From CAWCTB01 sp963798275 (GTDB lineage Bacteria > Acidobacteriota > Terriglobia > Terriglobales > Acidobacteriaceae), in contig CAWCTB010000053.1 in assembly GCA_963798275.1 (NCBI GenBank), positions 65,219 through 129,218 of the forward strand: DNA of 64,000 nucleotides, in the 5' to 3' direction. Within the stretch, counting starts at the first letter, position 1; each line of letters starts with the position of its first letter. A program made the translations under genes and the position numbers. The notes under the pieces were generated by a model. The model was not told the DNA's origin and did no database searches. It worked only from the letters and a program-made list of their open reading frames with translations. This document shows, one piece after another, positions 26,352 through 35,960 of this stretch.

Positions 26352-29300
26352 TTACTCGGCGTGGGCGCTTTGCGCCATCGCCGTTCCTGCTTCTTGCACC
26401 GTCTGCGCCGGTTTGTCCCAGGTCAAAATCTTCAGATCCAGCACCATGATCGAGTACAGCACCGGCACCATCAGCAGCGTGATGAACGTCGCCACCGTCA
26501 GTCCGCCGATCTGCGCGTAACACAGCGGCTGCCACAGCGGCCCACCGTGCATGGCCAGCGGAAACAGCGCCAGCACTGTGGCGCCCACCGTGATCAGCAC
26601 TGGCCGCAACCGTATAATACCTGCGTCGATCACCGCCTGCTCGAAGGGCTCTCCTTTGGCGTGCATCTCCTCGATAAAATCGAACAACACAATCACGTGG
26701 CTCACGATCACCCCGACCAGGCTGGCAATGCCAAGGAACGCCATGAACCCAAACGAGGTGTTCATCACCCACAAACCCAGGATCGCTCCCATCACGCCAT
26801 ACGGCGCGGCCGCAAACACCAGAAAGGGCTTGATGGCGTTGTTGAACTGGAACAGCAGCGCCAGGTAGATCGCTGCTACCGAGATGGCCAGCACCACCGC
26901 GAGGTTCTTGAATCCGGTGGTCTGTTTATCGTACTCGCCGCCAATGCGCAGCACGTATCCCGGCGGCATCCTAGTTTGCAAATCGCGTAACTTGGGCAGC
27001 GCCACGGTCAATATCTCTGACGCCAGCCGTCCCGGAGCCGGGAAGGCGAAGACCGAGATGGACCGGAAGTGGTCGATGCGAATGATGCGCTGGTTCTGCA
27101 GGCTGTTCTCCAGTTGCGAGATCTGTATCAGCGGAATCTTGGTCGAGGTCTGCGACGAATAGACGTACAGGTTTTGAATGTCCGACAATTGCGCCCGCTC
27201 ATCCCCGCGCAAGCGCGCCACCACCGGGATGTTCTTGTCGCCCTCCTGCAGGGCTGTCACGGGGACGCCGCTCAACGCTCCCGTGGCCGAGTTGGCAACA
27301 TCGTAGTTCGTGATCCCCGCCAGGTTGGCGCGGTCCGGGTCGATTTTCAGCGTCACCTGCGAGCTCTCGCTCTGCCATTCGTTGCGCACCCGCCGGGCCG
27401 CATCCGATGAGTTCAAAATGTCCTCGACCTGCCGGGCAATCGCGCGCAGCGTGCGAATGTCCTGGGCGCTCGCGGCCGTGCTGACGTCAGCCTGGTTGGC
27501 GATCCGTATCTCGACCGGGTAGTTCACCGGATTGGTCTGCAACTGCCGGAAGTCGGCGCGTACCCCGGGCAGGGAAGCGGTGATGATGGGCTGCACCTGG
27601 TTCGACAAAGTCCGGCGTAATCTCCTTATCGTTCAGTTCCACCAGCACCTGCGCATAGTTCAACTGCCGCGCCTGCGGCGACAGCGAAAACCAGAAGCGC
27701 GGGCTTCCGCCTCCCACCCACGTGGTGACGTAGCGCAGGATCTCGCTGGGCTTGCCGTCCTTGCCCGGATGCTTCTTGCCCCACTCCTCCGCCTGCTGAC
27801 GGATGATGTTTTCCACCTGCGTGGCCGCCTTGCTGGGTGGCCTCCAGGTTCACATCGTTGGGCAGCCAGACATCGATGTACGACCAGTACTGCACGTCGT
27901 CGGGGAAGAACGACGACTTGAGCTGCTTGAACAGCACGCCGCCCAGCAACAGGAATCCCAGCGACGCGACCGCGACCTTCCAGCGATGTTCGATGGCAAA
28001 CTTGGCGACGCGCGCGTAGCCCCCGGTGAATCCCTGGGTCCGCCGCTCCTCGATCGGCTTCTCCGGCTTTTTGTCCGGCCGCAGGATGTAATATCCCAGC
28101 AGCGGAATGAACGTCATCGATGCCAGCCGCGAGGCCACCAGGGCGCACGTCATCACCACCGGCAGGCTGTAGATGAACTCTCCGGTGGTGCCGGTCACCA
28201 GCAGGAACGGCAGGTAGGCCACCACGTTGGTCACGGTCGCGTACATGATGGCGGTGGCCAGCTTGGTCGGTCCCAGCCAGGGCGCAACCTCCCGCGACTC
28301 GCCCTCAGCCAGCCCGCGCTTGATGGCATCGCCCGCCACCACGGGATCGTCCACCAGCAGCCCCAGCGCGATAATCAGCGACGCCACCGATACTTGCTGA
28401 ATATCGATACCCAGCAGGTAAATCATGCCGAAGGTCAGCGACAGCGTGATGGGGATGGAAATCGCCATCAGCAGCGCCGAGCGCCACTCCCAGAATCCGA
28501 TCAGCGAAACCAGCACCACCAGCCCGATGGCCTCGTACAGCGCGTCCATGAAGAGGTCGATGTTCTCTTTCACCTGCACCGGCTGGTCCGAGGTGTGCAC
28601 CATCACCAGGTCTTCCGGCAGGTACTGCTTCACCGACCGTCAGGGCTTCATCCACGTGCTGCCCGAACAGGTTGATCTGCTGGCCGTCGCGCATGTTCAC
28701 GCCGAGGGTGATGGCGCGGCTGCGTATCCACTTGCCGTCGGGGCCCTGCCAGGTCAGGAAGTTGAGGAACTGCGGCGGGCTCTGGTAGCTGCGCGAAATG
28801 TCCACCAGGTCGCGCAGGTACACCGGGCTGTTCGAACTCGAGACGCCGATGATCACGTTGCCAATCGCCTGCGCGTCGGGAAACAGCCCCGAGGGGTTAA
28901 TGTCGATGTCCTTCGAGCCCACCTCGAGCGAGCCGGCGGGCAGGGTGATATTCTGCGCTCCCAGCACGTCCTTGAGTTTCGAAGGATCGTAACCGTACTG
29001 CGCCAGGCGCTGCTGCGAATAGTCCAGATAGATCTGCTGCGGCAGCACTCCGGAGCGGGATACCTGCGACACCTCGGGCGCGCCTTGCAGGGTGCGCTGG
29101 ATCAGGTCGGTGTAGTCGTCGAGTTCGCTGTAGGAATACTTCGCGCCGGCAACCTCCTGCATGCGTGCCTCGGTGTCCGCCGGATCACGCACGAACATCG
29201 CCACCCAGGCATCGGGATGCAGCTCGGAGCGATGCACCCGCTCGTTAATCAGTTGATTGCCGAGAGTCCGCAACGCTGTGTCATCCAGGCTGGTACTGAC

Positions 29301-30047
29301 ATCGACCCCCACAAAGCCCGGCGCCTGGAAGAAGTGCAGGTCGCGCAGGGCGCCCTTCTGCGCGCCCAACTCGATCACCTCCTGGAACGTCTGCCGCACC
29401 AGGGTTGGCGAAACCGACATGGGGAACGACGAGATGATGCTCACCCTCGGCTGTGGAGCGTTGCGCCCTTCTTCCGCCCGGGTTCGCTCGATCAGATCGC
29501 GTACGGCCCGGGCGCGCAGCGAAATCTCGGTGGCCGAAGCCAGCGGGCTTGCCACGGTCAGCATCAGCGCCGCCGTGTCCCCGAAGTCGCTGTTGAACTG
29601 GATCGGTCCCGCGCCGCGCGGCAAATTCGCGTTCAGCTGGTTGAGCTTCAGGTTAATGTCCGAGAACTGGCGCGTCTTGTCGTTCACATTGTCGGAAAGC
29701 TGGACGTACACCATCGCCATCCCGGGAAAGCTGATGGAACGGATTCCGAAGTCCGACGGACTCGGCTGCTTGATCGTGCTGTTGAGCGCGATGGTCTGCT
29801 CGATGGGGCGCGTGACCAGCTCTTCCACCTGTTCCGCTGTCGCTCCCGGCCATTGGCACTGTGCCGCCGCCACCCGCACCGGAATGTTCGGGTCCTTGCG
29901 CTTCGGCATGTGCTGGTAGCCATACCAGCCCCACACGAAGGTCGCCAGCAGCAACACCAGCGCCACCTGGCGATGCTCGGTGAAGAAGCGCGCAACGTTG
30001 TGCGTCTCCGCAATGTACTGCGCGTCGGTTTTGTGGACGTGGGCCAT
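26352..30047 (-). CDS. RND-family efflux pump inner-membrane protein (AcrB/MexB-like; frame broken three times)
   Basis: About 1230 codons once repaired, somewhat longer than the usual 1030-1050. The N-terminal helix (ARFFTEHRQVALVLLLATFVWGWYGYQHMPKRKDPNIPVRVAAAQCQWPGATAEQVEELVTRPIE) is typical of the heavy/multidrug-like group. The TM4 proton-relay motif is GLLVDDPVVAGDAIKRG. Later helices read NLAVVLAISVAAIYLALLFQFNNAIKPFLVFAAAPYGVMGAILGLW...LVGVIVSHVIVLFDFIEE. Frame breaks near 28632, 27833 and 27607 are each consistent with one extra base. It exports hydrophobic toxicants or, less likely, metals; no metal-coordination signature is evident. It forms a tripartite system with the adaptor and TolC genes upstream, though separated from them by a 446-bp repeat-filled gap. 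Confidence 0.85.
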
Positions 30048-30111
30048 CGCTTTGGTTTAAACGCTCTTTGCGGTTCGCCCTTCGCTTGGCGCTAGACTTG
30101 TCACATGCAAT

Positions 30112-30216
30112 TTCCTCGGGGCTGAAGCCCCTCGGAAAGAGAAAAATAAAGAGCTTAGACGCTGGCCTGAAGGCCAGCTCTACCAGAAGCTCGAGTTTTT
30201 CCGCGGCCTGTTAAGC
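30112..30216. repeat. Palindromic repeats including a MITE right end
   Basis: CTCGGGGCTGAAGCCCCTCGG, then CTGGCCTGAAGGCCAG, then TTTTTCCGCGGCCTGTTAAGCC (about 30195-30216). The last resembles the right terminal repeat of the elements at 52581 and 57380; the matching left end is not seen. Confidence 0.55.
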
Positions 30217-30294
30217 CGTGCCCTTTCAAAGATCGATTCTTGAAACCAGTTCTGACAACTAACAAATGGCGCCTATTCAGCGACCTCTAAGGAA

Positions 30295-30410
30295 GGTCTG
30301 ATTAAGTCAATGGACGGTCCCTCCGCGGCTAAAGCCGCGTTCATTTTGCGGCCCTTACGGACGGCCTGAAGGCCGTCCCCTTCAAAAGATTGGGCTTAAT
30401 CAGAGATTCC
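30295..30410. mobile_element. 116-bp palindromic element with CTGATTAAG ends, flanked by 29-bp direct repeats
   Basis: Left end GGTCTGATTAAGTC, right end CTTAATCAGAGATTCC. Inside are the hairpins CGCGGCTAAAGCCGCG and ACGGCCTGAAGGCCGT. Outside, AACAAATGGCGCCTATTCAG... (30261-30289) is repeated imperfectly as AACAAATGGCGACTACCCAG... (30412-30440), 25 of 29 bases by eye. The first 39 bp recur inverted at 45634-45672, and the last 77 bp recur at 51826-51902 (75 of 77). It sits inside the efflux operon between adaptor and pump genes. Confidence 0.7.
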
Positions 30411-30439
30411 CAACAAATGGCGACTACCCAGTGACCTCT

Positions 30440-30490
30440 ATCCACCACCGACTAACCGCTAACTACTAACTACTAACCACTAACCACTTG
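30440..30490. repeat. CTAACTACTAAC-type short tandem repeat
   Basis: Degenerate 7-8 bp units (CTAACTA, CTAACCA) run up to the stop codon of the adaptor gene. Comparable to 14278-14310. Confidence 0.6.
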
Positions 30491-30493
30491 CTC

Positions 30494-31642
30494 TCACGGA
30501 ATCACCTTCACCTCTTCGCCGTTTTTGATCATCGTCGCCCCGGTGGTTACCACCCGATCGCCCGGATTCAACCCCCGCGTTACGGCAATCAAGTTCCCGT
30601 AGGCCGCGCCCAGTTCCACATCCACCAGGCGCACCTTCACGGTGTCCCCACTGCCTTCCGGCAGGAACACCGCAAAGCCGTTCGGATTATCCAAACTCCG
30701 CACCACCGCGGTCAGCGGTACGACCGTCACCCGCTGGCTCACCGGTCCCGGCGAGATGGTGATGGACGCGATCATCCCAGCCTTCAGCCGGTTGTCGCGG
30801 TTGGGCAAGGTCACTTCCACCGAGTACACCCGGCTCTTGGGATCGGCGGACGGCGAGATCGAAGTCACTCGTCCATTGAAATTTCCCGCCACAGCATCGG
30901 TGGTGATGGTCTCCGGGCTGCCCAGCCGAATGTGTTCCATTGCCGTATCCGGCACCCCGAACACGGCCTTCACCGAACGCACGTCCGAGATGGTGAAGCC
31001 GTTGGTCGCAGGTCCCACCAGTTGGCCGACATCGACATTGCGCTTCACCACCCAGCCATCGAAGGGCGCGCGGAGTTCGCAATACGCCAGCGCGATCTGC
31101 GCCTCCGCGATGCTGGCCTTGGCGCTCTGAATGGATGCCTGGGTGTCGAGCACTTGCGCGTTGGCATTGTCATAGTCGGTCACCGTGGCAGCCCCGTTCT
31201 TGTACAGCACCGACATGCGATCGAACGACAGCTTGGCGCGCTCGTAGTTGGCCTGGCCGCGCGCCAGTTGCGCATTGGCCTGTTGCAGCTTCTCCTTGTA
31301 ATCGCTCTGATCGACCGTCGCCAGCACCGTGCCCCTGGTCACCCAGTCGCCTTGGTCGATGTTGCGCACTTGTCCGTTCGCGTCTTTTACCTGGCGGATG
31401 CTGGTCAGATATCCGTTTGATTTGAAGGCCAGGTCGACCTGCTGATAGGGCTGGATGTTGGCCGAGTATGTATTCGAGGTTCCTGCGTTGATCGACTGCA
31501 CTTCGCTGGTGCGCACCGGAGTCATCGGCCGCGGCGTGGAAGTGGCTTCCCGGCAACCACTCATCAGCGTGGCGCCCGCCAGGGAGACTGCCAGCAGGGA
31601 AGTCGCAACCATGCTCCGCCTCTGCCGCTTGCTCTGCATCAT
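30494..31642 (-). CDS. RND efflux periplasmic adaptor (membrane fusion protein, lipoprotein)
   Basis: 382 residues. The signal ends in a lipobox (LAGATLMSGC), so the mature protein is lipid-anchored. HlyD/AcrA-like order: beta-barrel/lipoyl halves (SNTYSANIQPYQQVDLAFKSNGYLTSI...WVTRGTVLATVDQSDYKEKLQQA), a coiled-coil hairpin (residues about 115-175) and the second lipoyl half (YCELRAPFDGWVVKRNVDVGQLVGPATNGFTISDV). The membrane-proximal domain ends RGLNPGDRVVTTGATMIKNGEEVKVIP. Its ATG overlaps the TolC stop (ATGA), showing translational coupling. Joins the outer-membrane channel to the RND pump. Confidence 0.9.
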   Translation of the reverse strand: MMQSKRQRRSMVATSLLAVSLAGATLMSGCREATSTPRPMTPVRTSEVQSINAGTSNTYSANIQPYQQVDLAFKSNGYLTSIRQVKDANGQVRNIDQGDWVTRGTVLATVDQSDYKEKLQQANAQLARGQANYERAKLSFDRMSVLYKNGAATVTDYDNANAQVLDTQASIQSAKASIAEAQIALAYCELRAPFDGWVVKRNVDVGQLVGPATNGFTISDVRSVKAVFGVPDTAMEHIRLGSPETITTDAVAGNFNGRVTSISPSADPKSRVYSVEVTLPNRDNRLKAGMIASITISPGPVSQRVTVVPLTAVVRSLDNPNGFAVFLPEGSGDTVKVRLVDVELGAAYGNLIAVTRGLNPGDRVVTTGATMIKNGEEVKVIP

Positions 31643-33043
31643 TCCTCACCTATCGATTTCTGGAAGCCTGCTTTGGCGCTCCAGAACTCGGCCACCGCGT
31701 TGTTATAGTCCGAATCCGCACTCTCGGTGGCAGCCTGTTGTTGCAGTACGTCGCGCAGCAGCGCGGTCTTCTGCTGGTACTGCAGCGTTACCTCGCGCAG
31801 CTTCTCGCGCGACGCCTCCTGCTTGGCCTGGGCCACCGCCACCGCCGCCCGGGCTTCCCGCAGGGCACGGAACTTGTCGCCCACGTTGATCAGGATTTGT
31901 GACTTGGTGCTGCTGAGCTTCAGCTTGCTCTGCTCGATGTTGATCGTCTTCTCGGCCACGTCGTGCTTGCGGCGTCCCCAGTCGAACGGCTCCCAGCGGA
32001 ACTCGAAGCCGGCGTTGGCCACGTTCTGCGGCACAAAGTCATAGCCAAAGGGCGAGGTGTACTGCACGGAAATGTTCAGGTCGGGGATGAATTGCGCCTT
32101 GGCCAGAGCGCGCGCGTTGGTCGCCTGCTTCACGTCGATTTCCGCTTCCGCCACTTGCGGATTCTGCTCCAGCGCCTTGGCCTCCGCCATCTCCAGGTTT
32201 TCTTCCACCGCGGAAACCGGCGCTACCGCCGCCGTGCGAAATGGCGTATTGAGGTTGCGCCCCAACAGGTCGTTGAGCGTTTCCTTCGCGGTTTCCAGAT
32301 TGTCCTGAGCCTTCAGCACTTTCAACTGCTCGTCGGCCAGCTTGGCCTTGACCTCCAGATTTTCCGACTTCAGCGCTACCTGCTGCGAAACGTACTGCAG
32401 GGTGATGCGATCCAGTTCCTGGTACTGCTTGATGCTGGCCTGCATGGAATCGATTTGATCTTGAATCTGAATGACCTTGTAATAGGCTTGCCGGACATCG
32501 TCGACCACCGTCTGGCGCTCGCCCAGCAATTGCTCTTTCGCCTGTTCCACCTGGAGTTCCTGCCCTTTCAAATAAAGGTTGATGCGGTAGAGCGACAGCA
32601 GCGGTTGCGATGCGCTGGCGGTTACCAGTGCCGTAGGTTGCGCGGGCGTGGTGATGTAGGTGGTCGTCGCGGGAATCGGACCTGTGGCCGGGATAGGTGC
32701 CAAACTCGCCGGCCGGAAACGTATAGGAGATCGGGCTAAGCAGTTGCGAACCAAAGACGTAGGTGCTGAACGACGGCAGGCGCTTGGTTTTGTCCGCCGC
32801 CAGCTTCTCTTTGTGGACATCGAGGTTCAGCGAGACGATCTTAAGGTTGCGGTTGTTGGCCAGCGCGATCTTCACCGCATCGTCGACCGTCAACACGTCC
32901 GGCTGGTCAGCTTTGTCCTGCGCACGCAACGTCAGCGGGAAGGGAAGCGCCGCGAGCAGAAGCCAGAGCGCTACGGAGGCTAAATGCGCCAGCCGCTTGA
33001 CTCCGCAGTCACACGCTCCAGAAATGACACCAGTGATGAGCAT
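31639..33043 (-). CDS. TolC-family outer-membrane efflux channel (frame broken once)
   Basis: Signal peptide (LASVALWLLLAALPFPLTLRAQ), then the OEP fold: LTVDDAVKIALANNRNLKIVSLNLDVHKEKLAADKTKRLPSFSTYVFGSQLLSPISYTFPAGEL, which joins PIPATTTYITTPAQPTALVTASASQPLLSLYRI after a frame break near 32703 (one extra T). The periplasmic helices are long and coiled-coil-like (LYLKGQELQVEQAKEQLLGERQTVVDDVRQAYYKVIQIQDQID; EQNPQVAEAEIDVKQATNARALAKAQFIPDLNI). Repaired length about 467 residues, normal for the family. First gene of the tolC-adaptor-pump order on the minus strand; its start may lie a few codons inside the ATG at 33043. Confidence 0.87.
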
Positions 33044-33330
33044 CCGGTAATGCTGTCTTCAAACTCTGGGCGTCACGCGCCCCGAAACCACGGGCTCGAA
33101 CGCATCTGTTGCCTGCGACCAATCACGCTGCTTTCTGGGGCGTGAGTGCCGTCAGACGGATGTGTCGGAGCCGAAGAACAGAGAGCGGGAGTGTATCCTG
33201 TAGCCCTCTCGGGCGGCAAGAGCAATTCCACGGGCTTGTCTGTCCTGTATCTTGGAGCGGTGGTGGGAAGCCACCATGTCCGTGGCGGTTAAGAACAGCA
33301 TTTCAACCACTGTCCACTAACCATTGCCCC

Positions 33331-34179
33331 CTAATGCTTTCCTGTCGGTGCCGGCGCAGTTGTCGCCGACGTCTGATGCCGCGGCTGCAACCTCTTCACG
33401 ATGGTCGGCCAATACTGCTTCACCACGTTACCGGCGGCGGTCGCGGCAATGTCGATCCCATAGCGCTCGAAGGTCTTTCCCGCCGTCTGTGCATCTGGGG
33501 GCATATAGGCGTTGGCCAGGGCTTCCCCCGCCAGGGGACCCACCAGGCCCGACCAGTTCGCCACAGTGTGGCCGTCTCGATCGTCACGGGTCACAAAGGT
33601 CCGCCGCACCGCGTATCCCACTGCGGCTTTGATGTCCGACGTGGGCTTCACAAAATATCGCGGGTCTTCATGCAGCGCCGACGCCAGCAGCCAGGTCCCG
33701 AAGAACTGGCTCGAAGCTCTGCGTGCCATCGATGCTCCGAAGCGCTTGGCGTAGCCTTCGCCGCCCTGCCCATAGCCTTGCGGGCTGTCGGTCGCCTGCC
33801 CAATGCCCGCGCCGGCCAGCGAACTGAGAATCGAAGCGCCAGAGATGCTATTGCTGGCGAACAGTTTGAACTTCTCCGCGCTGGTCAACGGACGCGTCGA
33901 GGTCGCCAGGGCGGGAAAGATCAGCGAGGTACGCGCCGCAAGGTCCACCATCCCAAGGCCGGCTTCGAAGGCTCCGCCCACGGCTTGTCCGGCCTGGGTC
34001 ATCGCGCCCGGCGAAGGTGCGTCCGGAAGCTTCTTCTGGGTGGGTTGCTCCTGTGCCGATGCCAGCACGCCTGCCAGAAAGAGGAGCAGGATTGCGAGCG
34101 GTCCGGATTTGCGATGATGGATCGCCGCGCGCCAGGGCTGCGCCGGACCTCGGTTGAAATCGCCGGGTAGGTGCAACAA
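33331..34179 (-). CDS. Conserved secreted/outer-membrane-type protein of unknown function
   Basis: 282 residues. Hydrophobic export segment GPLAILLLFLAGVLASAQEQ. A Gly/Ala-rich middle with possible membrane-associated helices (SNSISGASILSSLAGAGIGQATD) precedes the conserved block SSQFFGTWLLASALHEDPRYFVKPTSDIKAAVGYAVRRTFVTRDDRDGHTVANWSGLVGPLAGEALANAYMPP. This HEDPRY...RR.FVTR.D.G...NWS pattern is one I associate with widespread acidobacterial hypothetical proteins; no activity is known. Frame intact. Upstream gap to the small gene at 34365 is about 185 bp. Confidence 0.75.
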   Translation of the reverse strand: MLHLPGDFNRGPAQPWRAAIHHRKSGPLAILLLFLAGVLASAQEQPTQKKLPDAPSPGAMTQAGQAVGGAFEAGLGMVDLAARTSLIFPALATSTRPLTSAEKFKLFASNSISGASILSSLAGAGIGQATDSPQGYGQGGEGYAKRFGASMARRASSQFFGTWLLASALHEDPRYFVKPTSDIKAAVGYAVRRTFVTRDDRDGHTVANWSGLVGPLAGEALANAYMPPDAQTAGKTFERYGIDIAATAAGNVVKQYWPTIVKRLQPRHQTSATTAPAPTGKH

Positions 34180-34364
34180 GATATACCTCGCTGAGAGTTT
34201 TCGTTGCGCCCGGCATCTTATCCGAGGCAGTGGTGTGTCGGTCAGGTCAGTTTAGCCGAAAGCGAGCACCGCGGCGAGTCCATCGAGCGCCGGGTTGTGG
34301 GTCACTTCCCACTACCGAGTGTCGCGAGAGCGACGGCCCGATGGTTGGCCCGAGCGCGCGCTTT

Positions 34365-34567
34365 TCATTTCGTTGGCTGATTTGCGGACCAGTGTTCGAC
34401 CAGGCGGCGGGTACCATCGCGGTTGATTTCCACTGTCCACCGCGCGCTCACGACGGGAACGCGCATGACCGGAACGTGGGTTTCGGCGTGATCGCAAACC
34501 GAAGTCGCAACCGCTGTGCGGAAGAGTGAAGATGCCGGGGAAAAGCAAGTAGGTTGATGGCTGCCAT
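34365..34567 (-). CDS. Possible small protein (frame broken once)
   Basis: ATG at 34567 is preceded by AGGAGGTAAGCC, an excellent ribosome binding site. The first frame reads MAAINLLAFPRHLHSSAQRLRLRFAITPKPTFRS. After a one-base shift near 34465 it continues VPVVSARWTVEINRDGTRRLVEHWS and ends at 34365. The RW-x-x-(D/N)-x-x-G-x-R-L-V-x-x-W ending recalls short acidobacterial proteins of unknown role. About 67 residues after repair. Low confidence, because it needs both the start choice and the frame repair to be right. Confidence 0.35.
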
Positions 34568-34942
34568 GGCTTACCTCCTGCGCTGGTTTTTTCGACGAAC
34601 TGACGACACAGCGCAGCCAACTGTGACGCGGATCGTCACGAGCAGGCGCCGATCGCAAAACGGCAATGCTGATTGGCCGTGATGTTCGTCGAAATTGGCT
34701 TTGGGGTTGAGAACTTGTGCCGGAGCGGCACGGCCTCGATCCCTGGTTCTTCAGTTGTCAGGCAGAAGAAGCAGAGGTGAGGCGATAGGCAGGATACAAA
34801 TGCTTATCGGGACACCGTACCGCTCTTTCTACACCGGAACGCCGCCGAGGCTACTCGGAGGCTCTGGTCCAAATTGTGCGTTCATACGTCCTTAGATACT
34901 CCTCGACGGGAGCTATGGATTTCCCGCCAAAGCTCTTATATC

Positions 34943-34959
34943 ATACCCCCCTAGGGTAC
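34943..34959 (+). promoter_or_regulatory. Operator for the CsoR/RcnR/FrmR-type repressor
   Basis: ATACCCCCCTAGGGTAC, a C-tract/G-tract palindrome ending in TAC/ATA, is the operator form used by DUF156 repressors. It lies 20 bp upstream of the repressor ATG, which predicts autoregulation. Confidence 0.75.
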
Positions 34960-34979
34960 TGGCAAGAGAAAAACCAACA

Positions 34980-35279
34980 ATGCAGGAAAAAATAAAAGAC
35001 AAGATTCCCGAGATTTCCAAAGAGAAACAGAACTTATTATTTCGCATCAAGCGCATCCGGGGCCAGTTCGCGGCCGTGGAGCGAGCCCTGGAGGCTGGGG
35101 ACGAGTGCGCTGACATCCTGATGCTGTTGGCCGCGATTCGCGGTGGCGTTAACGGCCTCATGGCGGAAGTTCTGGAGGACCACATCCGCCTGCACATGAT
35201 CAATCCCCACCACAAGATGGATTCACCCGAAGAACTGGGTGAAGACTTGATCGCGCTGGTGCGTGCGTATTTGAAATAG
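34980..35279 (+). CDS. Metal- or formaldehyde-responsive repressor, CsoR/RcnR/FrmR (DUF156) family
   Basis: 99 residues, all-helical. Signature RIKRIRGQFAAVERALEAGDECADILMLLAAIRGGVNGLMAEVLEDHIRLHM. The key metal/aldehyde ligands are present: Cys in DECADI (Cys35 equivalent), His in EDHIRLHM (His60 and His64 equivalents). The Cys60 of copper-sensing CsoR is His here, so the protein belongs with RcnR/FrmR (Ni/Co or formaldehyde) and not copper CsoR. RcnR's His3 is not obvious (MQEKIKDK), leaving FrmR-like or another sensor possible. No exporter or formaldehyde gene lies next to it; the only clear operator is its own. Confidence 0.88.
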   Translation: MQEKIKDKIPEISKEKQNLLFRIKRIRGQFAAVERALEAGDECADILMLLAAIRGGVNGLMAEVLEDHIRLHMINPHHKMDSPEELGEDLIALVRAYLK

Positions 35280-35413
35280 CAGTCGGGCCAGGATGGAGCG
35301 GGTCATTCGGTAACGAGAGTCTGCATCGCTGGTCTGACGCGCTCACCACGCGGCTTGGAGGCCGGGCCTGCATTTACATTCGCGGTGCTGGGTGGCGATC
35401 GAACCGCAGCGCC

Positions 35414-35863
35414 CTACGCTGGACGCTGAAAGGTATCGTTCACCAGCACCCGCGCGGCTTCGCAGTCCTGCAGGCTGGGAACGCCGATCTCCAGCAGACC
35501 GTTGCTGTTGGGTCCCTGGTCGTGACGGAACAAGCTCTGGTTCATCATGATGGCTTGCAGCATCCGGCCGAGCGCCCGGGAATGAAAGCCATTGCTGAAG
35601 CGGGGCCCATCTGACCAGCCGGGATTCACCGAGTAGGCGCAGATCAGGCTCCAATATTCGCGCGCCGATCCCCACATCTTCAGGTCGTCCAGCGAGCCAT
35701 CGGCACCCACGTGATACTCCAGTCGGACGCGCCCGCCAGAGGAGGTCAGGGCATCCCAGTTCAGAACCACGGCACTGGTAAGAATGTGATTGAGCTGCAC
35801 CGGCTGGGTCGCCTTGATTGGCATTTCGCTGCTGGCAGGCTTCATGGACGTCTCGGCTAGCAT
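35414..35863 (-). CDS. Hypothetical protein
   Basis: About 143-149 residues; likely start at MKPASSEMPIKATQPVQLNHI. No recognised domain. Features: GGRVRLEYHVGADGSLDDLKMWGSAREYWSLICAYSVNPGWSDG, two cysteines and no signal peptide or membrane segment. The composition is that of a folded globular protein and codon usage looks like its neighbours. Orientation is shared with the receiver-like gene upstream, so the two may be co-transcribed. Confidence 0.5.
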   Translation of the reverse strand: MLAETSMKPASSEMPIKATQPVQLNHILTSAVVLNWDALTSSGGRVRLEYHVGADGSLDDLKMWGSAREYWSLICAYSVNPGWSDGPRFSNGFHSRALGRMLQAIMMNQSLFRHDQGPNSNGLLEIGVPSLQDCEAARVLVNDTFQRPA

Positions 35864-35960
35864 GACTTGTCCCTGCGATGGTGAGTGAGCGGCCCATCGC
35901 TTACCGGAAGTGAAGGTGAAGCGTGCGGTTCAAAACTGTGCGTGGCTGGCCGGCATGGGC

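Noticed and set aside
28425..30095. 556-codon plus-strand frame opposite the RND pump
   Set aside because: Arg/His/Leu-rich shadow without any recognisable protein pattern.
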